A program made the translations under genes and the position numbers. Under the pieces are notes generated by a model. The model was not told the DNA's origin. It did no database searches and worked only from the letters and a program-made list of their open reading frames with translations. From contig NZ_CP017560.1 of NCBI RefSeq assembly GCF_001753205.1, forward strand, positions 1,240,001 to 1,304,000: DNA of 64,000 nucleotides, in the 5' to 3' direction. The DNA is from Sporosarcina ureilytica (GTDB lineage: Bacteria > Bacillota > Bacilli > Bacillales_A > Planococcaceae). Numbering within the stretch: position 1 is the stretch's first letter; each line of letters opens with the position of its first letter. Of this stretch, positions 8,706 to 18,860 are shown piece after piece.

Positions 8706-9863
8706 TTATTTATTTGTACGTATTGGATGAAGTGCTTGTTCAAGCATGTGTGCATTTTTCTCTTCAATTTCTTTTTTTCTAGGAATCGGTTTATATAGGG
8801 GATTCGGATCTTCCCATGTTGGAATGAGTGTGATTGGCGCTTCATTCTGCCATCTATCTAACCATTTTTGTGGTAATGGACCAGTCGGTGGTTCTTGACC
8901 ATTCATCGCAATCCATAAATGTGCCCAAGCACGAGGAACTACCCGCCAAATGTCATACCCACCTCCACCAACAGCTATCCAGCGGCCATCGCAATGTTTG
9001 TCTGCAATTTCCTGGGCAATACGTGGGATTTCTTTATAAATATTCATTGTCCCATATAAATGGGTTAACGGATCAAAATAATGTGCATCCACGCCGTTTT
9101 GGGTTAGGATAACATCGGGTTTAAAGTATTCGGTTACTTCCGTCATTGCCGCTCGATAAATGGCTAAAAACGAATCATCCTCTGTAAATGCATCGATAGG
9201 AAAATTAAATGACGTGCCGTAACCCGGACCATTTCCGCGCTCAGTTATTTTCCCAGTACCAGGAAATAAATAGCGCCCAGTTTCATGAATGGATAATGTA
9301 CAAACATTTGGATCATCGTAAAACGCCCATTGAACGCCGTCCCCGTGATGTGCATCCGTATCGATATAGAGGACCCTGGCCCCGTATTTTTGTTGCATAT
9401 ATTTAATTGCGACAGAACTGTCATTATACACACAGAAGCCTGATGCACGTCCCTTGAATCCATGGTGTAACCCGCCACCAAGATTCAGGGCATGCCTTGC
9501 GCGTCCCTCCATCACTTCATCTACGGCTGTTAATGTTCCACCTACAAGTAGGGCGCTTGCTTCATGCATATTAGGAAATATAGGTGTATCTTCGGTTCCT
9601 ATGCCATATATTTCTCCTGCTGCAGGAGATAATTCACCTTTCCCAGCTTTTTTTACAATATCAACAAATTTTTCATCATGGACTAATAAAATTTCCTCGT
9701 CAGTCGCAATGCGTGGAGGAATAATATCCTTATCTTGAATCGCATCGATATTTTTTAATAAATCTAGCGTCAATAGTATTCGTTTTTGATTAAAAGGATG
9801 CTCGTCCGAAAATGAATAACTGAGCTGATCTTCTGAGAAAATGAAAACAGCATTTTTCTTCAT
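8706..9863 (-). CDS. acuC: AcuC, class I/II-type lysine deacetylase
   Basis: Zinc-dependent deacetylase of the arginase/HDAC fold. In B. subtilis AcuC removes the acetyl group that AcuA puts on acetyl-CoA synthetase, restoring activity. The HDAC residues are present: paired His (LHH, 133-134), zinc ligands D170 and H172 in YIDTDAHHGDG, D259 in NGVDAHYFDPL, and the catalytic Tyr in VGGGGYDIW. Length is 385 aa, normal for AcuC. Its ATG overlaps the acuB stop by 4 nt (ATGA), implying translational coupling. Last gene of acuABC and convergent with the insertion sequence; its terminator is intact despite the insertion. Confidence 0.95.
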   Translation of the reverse strand: MKKNAVFIFSEDQLSYSFSDEHPFNQKRILLTLDLLKNIDAIQDKDIIPPRIATDEEILLVHDEKFVDIVKKAGKGELSPAAGEIYGIGTEDTPIFPNMHEASALLVGGTLTAVDEVMEGRARHALNLGGGLHHGFKGRASGFCVYNDSSVAIKYMQQKYGARVLYIDTDAHHGDGVQWAFYDDPNVCTLSIHETGRYLFPGTGKITERGNGPGYGTSFNFPIDAFTEDDSFLAIYRAAMTEVTEYFKPDVILTQNGVDAHYFDPLTHLYGTMNIYKEIPRIAQEIADKHCDGRWIAVGGGGYDIWRVVPRAWAHLWIAMNGQEPPTGPLPQKWLDRWQNEAPITLIPTWEDPNPLYKPIPRKKEIEEKNAHMLEQALHPIRTNK

Positions 9864-10507
9864 AAATTGATTCCAGGAACATTAGGCCACAACACTTCAA
9901 AGCCTTCTGTTCTTAATCCTTCAATAATATTTAGGGGATTCATCGTCTTGACACGGATAACGAGAATTTTAGTTTCAGTATTTTCTTTATCTGGATAAAC
10001 GAGAACACTTAAAACATTCGTCTTCTGTTCATAAAAGACTTTCGAAACTTCATACAGAATTCCGGGAACGTTTGGTACACGTACTTCAATTTGAGACCCG
10101 GGCTGGTTGGCACCTGTCAATTCGATATACTTATAAAGTAAATCAGTTTCAGTGATAATCCCTACGACTTCTTGGTTGGAGACGATTGGTAAACACCCAA
10201 TTTGTTTATCGTAAAAAAGGAGTGCAGATTCTTCAACAAAATCCATTGGGTGGCCAGTAATTGGATTTCTTGTCATAATTTTAGCCAATTCGGTCTGATA
10301 GATTGCTGTATCTTTTTCGTTTGTTAAAGACGAAGGGATAGCTTCTTTTAAATCGCGATCTGTAATAATTCCAACAAGCGTGTTCGATTCATCTAAAATT
10401 GGCACATGACGAATCTTTTTTTCTCGCATTAGATCGATGGCTTCTTTCACTGTGTTCGTCGTTAATAAAGTTTGGACATCTCGAACCATAATTTCTTCGA
10501 TTAACAT
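9860..10507 (-). CDS. acuB: AcuB, CBS-pair and ACT domain protein
   Basis: Cytoplasmic protein of the acetoin-utilisation/AcsA-control cluster; precise role unknown. Two CBS motifs occupy residues about 1-60 (MVRDVQTLL, HVPILDESNTLVGIITDRDL) and 75-130 (MTRNPITGHP, CLPIVSNQEVVGIITETDL). An ACT-like domain covers about 137-215 (IEVRVPNVPGILYEVSKVF). CBS pairs normally bind adenine nucleotides and ACT domains bind small ligands, so an energy or metabolite sensor for the deacetylase is a reasonable guess. AGAAGGTG precedes the ATG. Length (215 aa) matches Bacillus AcuB. Confidence 0.93.
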   Translation of the reverse strand: MLIEEIMVRDVQTLLTTNTVKEAIDLMREKKIRHVPILDESNTLVGIITDRDLKEAIPSSLTNEKDTAIYQTELAKIMTRNPITGHPMDFVEESALLFYDKQIGCLPIVSNQEVVGIITETDLLYKYIELTGANQPGSQIEVRVPNVPGILYEVSKVFYEQKTNVLSVLVYPDKENTETKILVIRVKTMNPLNIIEGLRTEGFEVLWPNVPGINL

Positions 10508-10633
10508 GATTACACCTTCTTTTTTTCTATTGTTAGAAATATTGGATAGAATATCGGATTAAATTACTTGCATATATTTGTCTTTACTAGTCATTTCGTT
10601 TGAATGCTAGGAAAAGTTTAACATCTAGTCATT

Positions 10634-10676
10634 CCCCTACCACGTAAATTGCGCAAGATTTTCTGCGTGGTAGGGG
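10634..10676 (-). other. Long hairpin in the acuA-acuB gap
   Basis: Perfect 11-bp stem CCCCTACCACG/CGTGGTAGGGG around a 21-nt loop, in the 192-bp gap between acuA and acuB. No T tract follows on either strand, so it is unlikely to be a simple terminator. A processing, stability or protein-binding site on the acuABC transcript is possible. Confidence 0.6.
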
Positions 10677-10699
10677 GGAGTGAGTGCTATAGATGAAAA

Positions 10700-11332
10700 T
10701 TAATACATAAATCGATTTTGAAAACGCAAATTATCAAATCTCTGTATCGTTTCTTCGTCTACTCGTTTACCGATACGTGCCATTAAACAATTTGCAGGGT
10801 GTGAACTGATTTCAGGATCATCAGTGGCAAAGTATTCAAGTCCCCCCGCTTGCATCATTTTCTCCATCACTTTTCGATATTCCCAAACACTTAGACCCGT
10901 ACCTTTTAAGTCCCAATGCCAGTAATACTCCGTTGTAATGACGATATAATCTTCCATTGCATCGTCCATCATAGATACTTTTAGTAAAGCTTTTCCTACT
11001 CCGCCTCCGCGAAATTTTGGAATCACTTCAATTGCCCCGAGTTCGATAAGTCTTTCGATATTCCCTTCCGACCATCGTTCTAACGGATCAGGATAAACAT
11101 ATGTAGCATAGCCAACAACTTGGTTTAATTCCCGAACGACAATAATTCTGCCTTCTGGAAGACCAGCGATACCTATTAGTGCTTTATGTTGTTGTGGCGC
11201 TGGACGAAAGGCTATCAAATCTTCATGAAAGTCGAGACTCGCAAGCTCCTCGGCAGATATAGGGCCTTCAATAATAATATCGCCATTTTTATGTTTGACT
11301 TCCATGGCATTATACGTTTTCACATGCTTCAC
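10700..11332 (-). CDS. acuA: AcuA, protein acetyltransferase acting on AcsA
   Basis: GNAT-family enzyme that in B. subtilis inactivates acetyl-CoA synthetase by acetylating its C-terminal catalytic lysine. The acetyl-CoA loop is visible (AIEVIPKFRGGGVGKALLKV), followed by a family-typical Trp/Tyr-rich segment (ITTEYYWHWDLKG). Length 210 aa, as expected. It starts at GTG 11332, preceded by GAGGTGG about 8 bases upstream. It is divergent from its substrate gene acsA across a 175-bp intergenic region, the arrangement known in Bacillus. Confidence 0.95.
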   Translation of the reverse strand: MKHVKTYNAMEVKHKNGDIIIEGPISAEELASLDFHEDLIAFRPAPQQHKALIGIAGLPEGRIIVVRELNQVVGYATYVYPDPLERWSEGNIERLIELGAIEVIPKFRGGGVGKALLKVSMMDDAMEDYIVITTEYYWHWDLKGTGLSVWEYRKVMEKMMQAGGLEYFATDDPEISSHPANCLMARIGKRVDEETIQRFDNLRFQNRFMY

Positions 11333-11507
11333 TTTGACACCACCTCATTTTTCAATACCTATAGTTACTAGTATACAATAAAAAAACCGTTAAGAAGTTA
11401 CTAATTGTGGACAAAATAAAGTGTTGTCCGAAATAATAGATTATTTATGCATTTCACTCAAATTCATGTAGAATAAAAGGTGTATAGTTTTTGAAAGGGT
11501 GGGAGAG

Positions 11508-13226
11508 ATGAGAGTAGAAACGTTGCCAGTAATAAAAGGGGATTATCAACTAGAAGACTATGAAAAAACAGCAACTACATTTAATTGGACAGATGCGGAG
11601 AAAGAATTTAGTTGGTTTGAAAATGGAAAAGTGAATGTTGCATATGAGGCTGTTGATAGACATGCAGATTCGTTTCGCAAAAATAAAGTCGCTTTATTTT
11701 ATAAAGATGCGAATCGTAAAGAAGCATACACATATAACGATATGAAAATCATGACAAATAAAGCTGCAAATGTTTTACAAAATCACTCATCATTAGAAAA
11801 GGGAGATAGACTTTTTGTTTTCATGCCACGCTCACCGGAATTGTACTTTTCATTGCTTGGCGCATTGAAAATAGGGGTTATCGTAGGGCCACTATTTGAA
11901 GCGTTTGGGGAAGAGGCGACTTACGAAAGACTGTTGGACAGTGAAGCGAAAGCGATTGTCACTACACCTGAATTATTAACACGCATTCCACTTGAAAAAC
12001 TTCCAAATTTAGAGACTGTTTTTTTAGTGGGTGACAATATTGAAGAATCGAATAAATTCATTGATTTCAATAATCATCTAAATAAAGCATCTAAATACTT
12101 CAATATAGAATGGATGGAAAAAGAAGATCCGACACTCCTCCACTATACATCCGGTTCAACTGGAAAACCAAAAGGAATTGTACTTGTTCAAGAAGCAATG
12201 GTGCAACAACTGCAAACAGCTCGCTGGGTACTTGATTTAACAGACGAAGATATTTACTGGTGCACGGCTGATCCAGGATGGGTAACCGGAACAGTGTATG
12301 GCGTTTTTGGTCCGATGCTCGCAGGTGCAACTACACTTATTATAGGCGGCAGATTTTCACCTGGAAATTGGTACGGAGCCATAGAAGAATACGGTGTTAC
12401 AGTATGGTACAGTGCACCAACCGCATTTCGTATGCTAATGGGTGCAGGGGAGAAAGAAGTTAAGCAATATGATTTATCGACGCTTAGGCACATTTTGTCC
12501 GTAGGAGAGCCGCTCAATCCTGAAGTTATTCGTTGGGGGATGGATACGTTTAATTTAAGAATACATGATACGTGGTGGATGACCGAAACGGGTGCGCACA
12601 CCATTTCTAATTTTAGATGTCTACCAATAAAGCTAGGTTCCATGGGGAGAGCGGTTCCAGGTATTGAAGCAGCCATTATTGACAATCAAGGAAACAAATT
12701 GCCGCCTTATGAGATGGGGAACTTGGCGATTAAAAAAGGATGGCCGTCCATGATGAGAACAATTTGGAATCGCGAAGAACTTTATGATACGTACTTTATG
12801 AATGATGAATGGTATATCTCTGGAGATTCTGCTTATATGGATGAAGATGGTTATTTTTGGTTCCAAGGACGAATTGATGACGTGATTATGACGAGTGGAG
12901 AACGGGTTGGACCATTTGAAGTTGAAAGTAAGTTACTAGAACATGAAGCAATTGTTGAGGCAGGCGTTATTGGTAAACCCGACCCAGTTCGTGGAGAAAT
13001 TATTAAAGCATTTATTGCATTACGTGAAGGATACGAGCCGTCGGAAGAGTTGAAAGAGGACATTCGTCAATTTGTTAAAAGAGGGATAGCGGCTCATGCT
13101 GCCCCACGAGAAATTGAGTTTAAAGATAAACTGCCGAAAACAAGAAGTGGGAAAATTATGCGTCGTGTCTTGAAGGCTTGGGAGTTAGATTTGCCTACAG
13201 GAGATTTATCAGTAATAGAAAGTTGA
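11508..13226 (+). CDS. acsA: Acetyl-CoA synthetase (AMP-forming)
   Basis: Activates acetate to acetyl-CoA through acetyl-AMP. ANL-superfamily motifs: LLHYTSGSTGKPKG (P-loop), TWWMTETG, YMDEDGYFWFQGRIDDVI (hinge) and the C-terminal KTRSGKIMRR. The catalytic lysine of that last motif is residue 549 from this start, the number reported for the AcuA target in B. subtilis AcsA, which supports ATG 11508 (572 aa). AAGGGTGGGAG precedes it. An upstream in-frame GTG at 11499 would remove the spacing. A 6-bp inverted pair GGACAA/TTGTCC (11409-11429) lies upstream and could be an operator; no convincing cre box was found. Product of the acuCBA-controlled switch. Confidence 0.96.
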   Translation: MRVETLPVIKGDYQLEDYEKTATTFNWTDAEKEFSWFENGKVNVAYEAVDRHADSFRKNKVALFYKDANRKEAYTYNDMKIMTNKAANVLQNHSSLEKGDRLFVFMPRSPELYFSLLGALKIGVIVGPLFEAFGEEATYERLLDSEAKAIVTTPELLTRIPLEKLPNLETVFLVGDNIEESNKFIDFNNHLNKASKYFNIEWMEKEDPTLLHYTSGSTGKPKGIVLVQEAMVQQLQTARWVLDLTDEDIYWCTADPGWVTGTVYGVFGPMLAGATTLIIGGRFSPGNWYGAIEEYGVTVWYSAPTAFRMLMGAGEKEVKQYDLSTLRHILSVGEPLNPEVIRWGMDTFNLRIHDTWWMTETGAHTISNFRCLPIKLGSMGRAVPGIEAAIIDNQGNKLPPYEMGNLAIKKGWPSMMRTIWNREELYDTYFMNDEWYISGDSAYMDEDGYFWFQGRIDDVIMTSGERVGPFEVESKLLEHEAIVEAGVIGKPDPVRGEIIKAFIALREGYEPSEELKEDIRQFVKRGIAAHAAPREIEFKDKLPKTRSGKIMRRVLKAWELDLPTGDLSVIES

Positions 13227-13281
13227 AAAAGCTTGCTGCAATCGTCACAGTGACAATTGCAGCAAGCTTTTTAAGTTTTTA
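13226..13281. terminator. Bidirectional terminator between acsA and the PBP gene
   Basis: Seventeen-pair stem starting AAAAAGCTTGCTGCAA and its complement, with a GTCA/TGAC inner stem. A-rich and T-rich flanks on both sides serve the convergent genes. Confidence 0.88.
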
Positions 13282-13291
13282 GATAGTATAT

Positions 13292-16210
13292 TTAGTCTTC
13301 GTCTTGTTCTTCTTCGGGTGGTGTTTCCTCGACATCCTCATCCTTGTCGTTATCTACGTTCTTATCATTATCAACATTTTTATTGTCTGACTTATCTTCG
13401 TCTCTTGGTTTTTCTTCATTTGAAGGAGCCTGATTATTTTCCTCCTCATTATCCGCCGTTTCTTCTATTGTAATTGCGTTCGAAGGTTCGGATAGTCGAC
13501 CTGTAATATCGACCGCTCGTACTGTATAAGTTCCATCAGATATTGTAAAGGACTTTGCTGCGCCATCTCTAATTGTCGAAACTTTAGAGCCGTTTCGGTA
13601 CACGTAATACCCAATGACATCGTTTGAAGACGATTCTGTCCAGGACATCGTTGCCCCGCTCACTGTCGCGTTAACCGTTGCTGGGTTAGCACTGTCGGCA
13701 TTGAAGGTAGCACCAGAAACAACACTTGAGGCAAAAGGTGAGTTTGCTGGGAATAATTTTGACGCATCACCTTTCCACGGGCCAAGCATTCTTGTAATAA
13801 ATGCTTCGTTAACGCCTGTACCGCCTTGCACGATGAATTCTGCCGGTGTATTAGGTAAAGCAATATATTTCTTTCCTTTTACAGATACGTAAGAAGCTGA
13901 AATGATGCTATCGTCAGCTTTATTTGGTAAGAAAACTTTCGCGTTAAATAAATCTGTCTTAACAAGACCAGCGTTAGCACAAATTGTGGAAGGCGCTAAA
14001 CCTGAAATTCCACAAAACGATCTTGATACGACGCCTTCTGGACGTTGAAATGTATCGCTTGCCCCGACCAACTCTGGGGAAACCTCATTCGCTGCATTCA
14101 TGAAACGTGCGAACAGTAAGTTGACGCGTGTACTTGGCGGTAGGTACGAATTTCTGAGATTATTAGGGTAAAGTCCACGCTTGTTGTCTTGATAGCCAAG
14201 CCATACGCCCAGGGAAACATTTGGATTATAGCCAACAAGCCAAGCATCGACATAGTGGTCCGTTGTTCCTGTTTTTGCGGCGATATCCACACTGAAATTC
14301 AAGTTGTTTTTCATTGTTGTTGCCGTTCCGTACTTCGTTACATCTCGCAACATATCAGAAATGATATAAGCTGTTTCAGGACTAAATACTTCAACGGGCT
14401 CAACTTTATGTTCAAACACGATATTTCCGTCCATATCTTCTATTTTTTCAATCATATAGGCATCAATAAATTGGCCTGCATTGGCAAACGTTCCAAATGC
14501 ATTCGTATTTTCTTCTACACTTGTTCCGTGGCGCATTGCACCAATGGAAAGTGAGTAGTTTTGGTAATCAACTTCATCAAGTCTTGAAAAACCCATCTTG
14601 TCTAAGTACTCTGCAGGGTTGTGGTCAATTATATCTCGATACAATCTAGCGGTCGCAAGGTTTTGAGATGTTGCGAGTGCTTGTCTAGCAGGAATAATAC
14701 CGAGCTCTTGTCCGGCTTGGAAGTTGTTTAAATTCCAAGTTGGTCTAATGTTAAACTTAACGTCTACCACTGGACTACCTGCACCAATTTTTCCATATTC
14801 AATGGCCGGAGCGAAAACGAGAAGTGGTTTCATCGTAGATCCATTAGGTCGAAAACCTTGTGTTGCAAAGTTATAACTCTCGATTTCAAAATCACGTCCG
14901 CCAACAAACGACAGGATTTTACCAGTTCTGTTTTCAATCATAATACTTCCAACTTGAACCGGAAACTTTTCTATGATCTCTTCGCCAGTGTCCGGGTCTT
15001 TACTTTTGTCTGTATACGTATAACCATAATGTTCAAAGTTTTTAGCGACTTCGTTTAAGCGGTCGTATAGTTCTTTATTTATTGTCGAATGTATACGATA
15101 TCCGTTTGTACTCATGGCACGTCTTGCTAACATTTTATATTTTTCATTAAGCTTTGCTTCCGATTTTAAGCGTTCGGGATCGATACCTTCTTCTTCGGCA
15201 ATTATTTTTGCCAAAATATCGACTGTTCGGTTTTGAATTTCTTGTGTTAAATAAGGATAGCGTTCATTAGCACGTAACTCTTTTTCTCTAAAATCTTTTG
15301 TAATATCGTATGCAATTGCTTCTTTGTATTGTTGTTCAGTAATATAACCGGTTTCTTTCATTCGAAAAAGAACGGTTTTCATTCTGTCGATACCAGGTTT
15401 TAAGTACTCGGGTTCTTTTAAACCGCGATTGCGATTATAAAATGGTGTGTAAGCAAAAGGTGCTTGGGGTATCCCGGCGATGAATGCGGCTTGGGGAAGT
15501 GTTAAATCTTTCGCTTTCACATTAAAAATCCCTTCGGCGGCAGCCTCAACTCCGGCAATATTATCGCCATTTGCATTACGACCATATGGGATGACATTCA
15601 AGTATGCTTCTAAAATTTCGTTCTTGTCCATAAACTTTTCGAGGCGGAGTGCAAGTAAAATTTCTTTCGCTTTTCTTTCGTAAGAAACTTCATTCGTTAA
15701 GATTTGAAGTTTAATTAATTGTTGCGTAAGTGTTGAACCGCCTGTTTGGCTCGCTGAGTTTGTAACGTCTTGGAAAATCCCCCGGAAAACCGCTTTCGGT
15801 ACAATACCTGGATGTGTTTCAAAGTATTCGTCTTCCGTTGCGAGCACCGCATCAATGACATAAGGAGAAACGTCTTCCAGTTTGATTTCTTTTCGTTCAA
15901 GATCGGCATTTACTTTCCCGAGATAAATATTATTAGCTAGGTAAATTTCAGATGTTTCTTCGTAGGTTAAAATATCATCTCGCATTTCTTGTTTCGAACG
16001 CAAAGGTTCTTCTGCTACAAGTGATGCGAAATAGCCCGCTCCAACTGAAGCAACGAAAATGAACATCGTAAGACAGCTAACAATAAAAAGAAGAAATAGG
16101 TTCCAAGCAACGCCCGAAGTAATTCTGAGTTTCTTAGCCCAACTCTGCTCAGTAAAGTTGTTAATCTTATCTTCTATGTATTTGAGATAATTTCTAATTT
16201 TATCATTCAA
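13292..16210 (-). CDS. Class A penicillin-binding protein (bifunctional)
   Basis: Cell-wall polymerase with glycosyltransferase and transpeptidase activities. A short cytoplasmic tail is followed by one transmembrane helix (about 30-58). The GT51 domain shows EDEYFETHPG, GGSTLTQQL and LEKFMDKNEILEAYLN. The transpeptidase has SxxK as STMK, then SQN, and KTGTTDHYVDAW. A fibronectin-III-like domain near the C-terminus (VIGYYVYRNGSKVSTI) leads to an acidic Asn/Asp/Glu tail with repeated NVDNDK. Start: AAGGAGGT lies 8 bases before TTG 16210; the in-frame ATG at 16249 lies upstream of that ribosome site, next to the -10 element. 972 aa. Domain plan resembles PonA (PBP1); the symbol is withheld because ponA normally lies elsewhere (beside recU). 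Confidence 0.93.
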   Translation of the reverse strand: MNDKIRNYLKYIEDKINNFTEQSWAKKLRITSGVAWNLFLLFIVSCLTMFIFVASVGAGYFASLVAEEPLRSKQEMRDDILTYEETSEIYLANNIYLGKVNADLERKEIKLEDVSPYVIDAVLATEDEYFETHPGIVPKAVFRGIFQDVTNSASQTGGSTLTQQLIKLQILTNEVSYERKAKEILLALRLEKFMDKNEILEAYLNVIPYGRNANGDNIAGVEAAAEGIFNVKAKDLTLPQAAFIAGIPQAPFAYTPFYNRNRGLKEPEYLKPGIDRMKTVLFRMKETGYITEQQYKEAIAYDITKDFREKELRANERYPYLTQEIQNRTVDILAKIIAEEEGIDPERLKSEAKLNEKYKMLARRAMSTNGYRIHSTINKELYDRLNEVAKNFEHYGYTYTDKSKDPDTGEEIIEKFPVQVGSIMIENRTGKILSFVGGRDFEIESYNFATQGFRPNGSTMKPLLVFAPAIEYGKIGAGSPVVDVKFNIRPTWNLNNFQAGQELGIIPARQALATSQNLATARLYRDIIDHNPAEYLDKMGFSRLDEVDYQNYSLSIGAMRHGTSVEENTNAFGTFANAGQFIDAYMIEKIEDMDGNIVFEHKVEPVEVFSPETAYIISDMLRDVTKYGTATTMKNNLNFSVDIAAKTGTTDHYVDAWLVGYNPNVSLGVWLGYQDNKRGLYPNNLRNSYLPPSTRVNLLFARFMNAANEVSPELVGASDTFQRPEGVVSRSFCGISGLAPSTICANAGLVKTDLFNAKVFLPNKADDSIISASYVSVKGKKYIALPNTPAEFIVQGGTGVNEAFITRMLGPWKGDASKLFPANSPFASSVVSGATFNADSANPATVNATVSGATMSWTESSSNDVIGYYVYRNGSKVSTIRDGAAKSFTISDGTYTVRAVDITGRLSEPSNAITIEETADNEEENNQAPSNEEKPRDEDKSDNKNVDNDKNVDNDKDEDVEETPPEEEQDED

Positions 16211-16237
16211 GTATTTCGACCTCCTTAAATCTTTTAT

Positions 16238-16246
16238 ATTATAGCA
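16238..16246 (-). promoter_or_regulatory. Extended -10 promoter for the PBP gene
   Basis: Minus-strand TGCTATAAT, an extended -10 with perfect hexamer, about 28 bp upstream of the TTG start. No good -35 is visible, as is common for extended -10 promoters. Confidence 0.55.
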
Positions 16247-16274
16247 CATTCCGACAAAATGAAATCAGTTTTCA

Positions 16275-16302
16275 TTGACATATTTTCTAAATAAGATAAT
16301 AT
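16275..16302 (+). promoter_or_regulatory. Sigma-A promoter of the tyrS T-box operon
   Basis: Perfect TTGACA, 16-base spacer, TAATAT. Transcription would start near 16309, just upstream of the T-box leader. Confidence 0.65.
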
Positions 16303-16308
16303 ATAAAA

Positions 16309-16545
16309 GTATATCATTTATTCACATGTTGAAAGAGCCGAAGTAGTGGTAACAGAACCGTATAGAGAGGCAACGGGTGGTGAAAGTTGCTCGGTATGTT
16401 ATACATGAATTACAGTTCTGGAGTGTGACGTGTGCGCAACGTTAAGGCGTATTGAGTGGAGAGTTTTCTCTCAAGCTGGGTGGTACCGCGTTATTTTATA
16501 CATAGCGCCCCTGCATGATTTATTAATCGTGTAGGGGCTTTTTTA
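16309..16545 (+). ncRNA. T-box leader, tyrosine-specific
   Basis: tRNA-sensing riboswitch: uncharged tRNA-Tyr stabilises an antiterminator and allows tyrS transcription. The conserved T-box TGGGTGGTACCGCG is at 16477-16490. The terminator (16507-16545) is a 14-pair stem beginning GCCCCTGCATGATT, followed by six T. A Stem I base can be drawn as CAGAAC/GTTCTG; just above its 3' strand lies a specifier-loop-like GAATTACA with a Tyr codon UAC at 16411-16413. The AGAGA bulge and GCAAC/GTTGC arm complete a plausible Stem I. The specifier position is my manual fold; the T-box call itself is firm. Confidence 0.93.
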
Positions 16546-16558
16546 TTTATTCTTATAG

Positions 16559-16674
16559 AGTCAATTTCATAATTACCTAAAACCGCTATGCCGATACAAT
16601 ATATAGTGGAGAACGGTTTAACTCCACTATATATTGTATCGGCGCAGCGAAAAGATTGGATTATGAAATTGACT
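16559..16674 (+). repeat. 116-bp palindrome in the tyrS leader (MITE-like)
   Basis: Outer arms are a perfect 15-bp inverted pair (AGTCAATTTCATAAT at 16559-16573 and its complement at 16660-16674). Inner arms are a perfect 22-bp pair (16590-16611 and 16622-16643) around a 10-base loop AACGGTTTAA. Imperfect pairing joins the two. It lies after the T-box terminator and 57 bp before tyrS, so it is transcribed whenever tyrS is. No coding capacity. A small non-autonomous inverted-repeat element is the best guess. Confidence 0.75.
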
Positions 16675-16686
16675 GATGACGATTAA

Positions 16687-18000
<1,314 letters not shown>

Positions 18001-18003
18001 AGC

Positions 18004-18047
18004 GAATCGGAGGAGAGTGCATAAGCATTCTCCTCCGATTTTTTTGG
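18004..18047 (+). terminator. Intrinsic terminator after tyrS
   Basis: Sixteen-pair stem starting AATCGGAGGAGAGTGC, loop ATAA, followed by seven T. Confidence 0.9.
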
Positions 18048-18114
18048 TTTTTTTCGGTTCTTTGTCAAATGACGTTGGTGAAGAATTTTAGTCGACTACA
18101 GTTTATCTGTCGTA

Positions 18115-18160
18115 GGACGGTCTAAAGTCAGTGAAACTGATTTTGAGACTGTCCTTTTTT
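18115..18160 (+). terminator. Orphan terminator-like hairpin
   Basis: Outer GGACGGTCT/AGACTGTCC and inner AAAGTCAGT/ACTGATTTT stems, three-base loop and six T. tyrS already has its own terminator 70 bp upstream and no gene lies between, so this is a leftover or backup terminator. Confidence 0.65.
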
Positions 18161-18182
18161 ATATAATAATCCAAATATACCG

Positions 18183-18314
18183 TTGCTTTCCGTTCCAGAT
18201 GGACGCTTTCCTGGGGGCGTGCGCTGAGCCTCCTCGTCGCGAAGTTCGCGCTCCTGTGGGGTCTCAGCTGTCACGCTAATCCCCAAGGAGTCGCCATCTT
18301 CCACTCCAAGCAAC
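18183..18314 (-). repeat. GC-rich palindromic dispersed repeat, copy R2
   Basis: Reads on the minus strand as the same element as R1 and R3: starts GTTGCTT and ends AAGCAAC, with inner AGATGG/CCATCT and GCTGAG/CTCAGC. Inverted relative to R3; the two bracket the decayed transposase. Confidence 0.8.
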
Positions 18315-18373
18315 TGAAATGTACTTTTAAATAAAATTGTATGTACTCAAAAACATGAAATCCGTAGAAGTAT

Positions 18374-18860
18374 TTATGCTGCAATTAAATGGGCTTGCTT
18401 TTCTTTAAATCCCCATTTGGAAGGTTTTAGTTTGAAATGTAAAATGATTCGTTTTTTTGTAATTCTGAAAGTTTCTGGATCCATTAGCGACACGATTCAA
18501 GACTTTAATTTTATTGTTGATTCCTTCAATTCTTCCGTTATTGTATAAGGAATCGCCTTATAATGTGGGGTAAATTGTTTCGCAGCTTGATGAATCAAAC
18601 GCTAACAGTTGTAGGTGATACTGAACAATCCCTTGCGATAGACGTTAAAGATTGTGCTTCCGCAGATTTTATAATAACTTGTGCCTTTACATTTCTTGAA
18701 ATATAGCTATTTTTTGAACGATAGGTGTTTTAGCCGTAAAGCTACTCTGACAAGCATGGCACATGAAACGTTGCTTTTTTAAAAGTAAGTAAGTTGGGTT
18801 CACACCCGTAATCGGTTGTTTTCTATAATTATTTGAATTTACGTTTTCCCCAATCACTTA
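18374..18860 (-). pseudogene. Decayed ISL3-family transposase remnant
   Basis: The minus strand translates in patches to an ISL3 transposase distinct from the intact one at 7.3-8.5 kb. An N-terminal zinc-module piece reads KKQRFMCHACQSSFTAKT. A helix-turn-helix piece reads SLTSIARDCSVSPTTVS, then a frameshift to HQAAKQFTPHYKAIP. The next recognisable block is already the C-terminal NNGRIEGINNKIKVLNRVA. The DDE core with both catalytic Asp residues (some 200 codons) is therefore deleted. A further frameshift in a run of seven A separates that block from HFKLKPSKWGFKEKQAHLIA and its stop at 18374-18376. The extreme N-terminus is also lost at the border with R3. Non-functional. Confidence 0.85.

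Noticed and set aside
11382..11395. Possible cre box between acuA and acsA (AAAAACCGTTAAGA)
   Set aside because: Three mismatches at fixed consensus positions, so not better than chance in AT-rich DNA.
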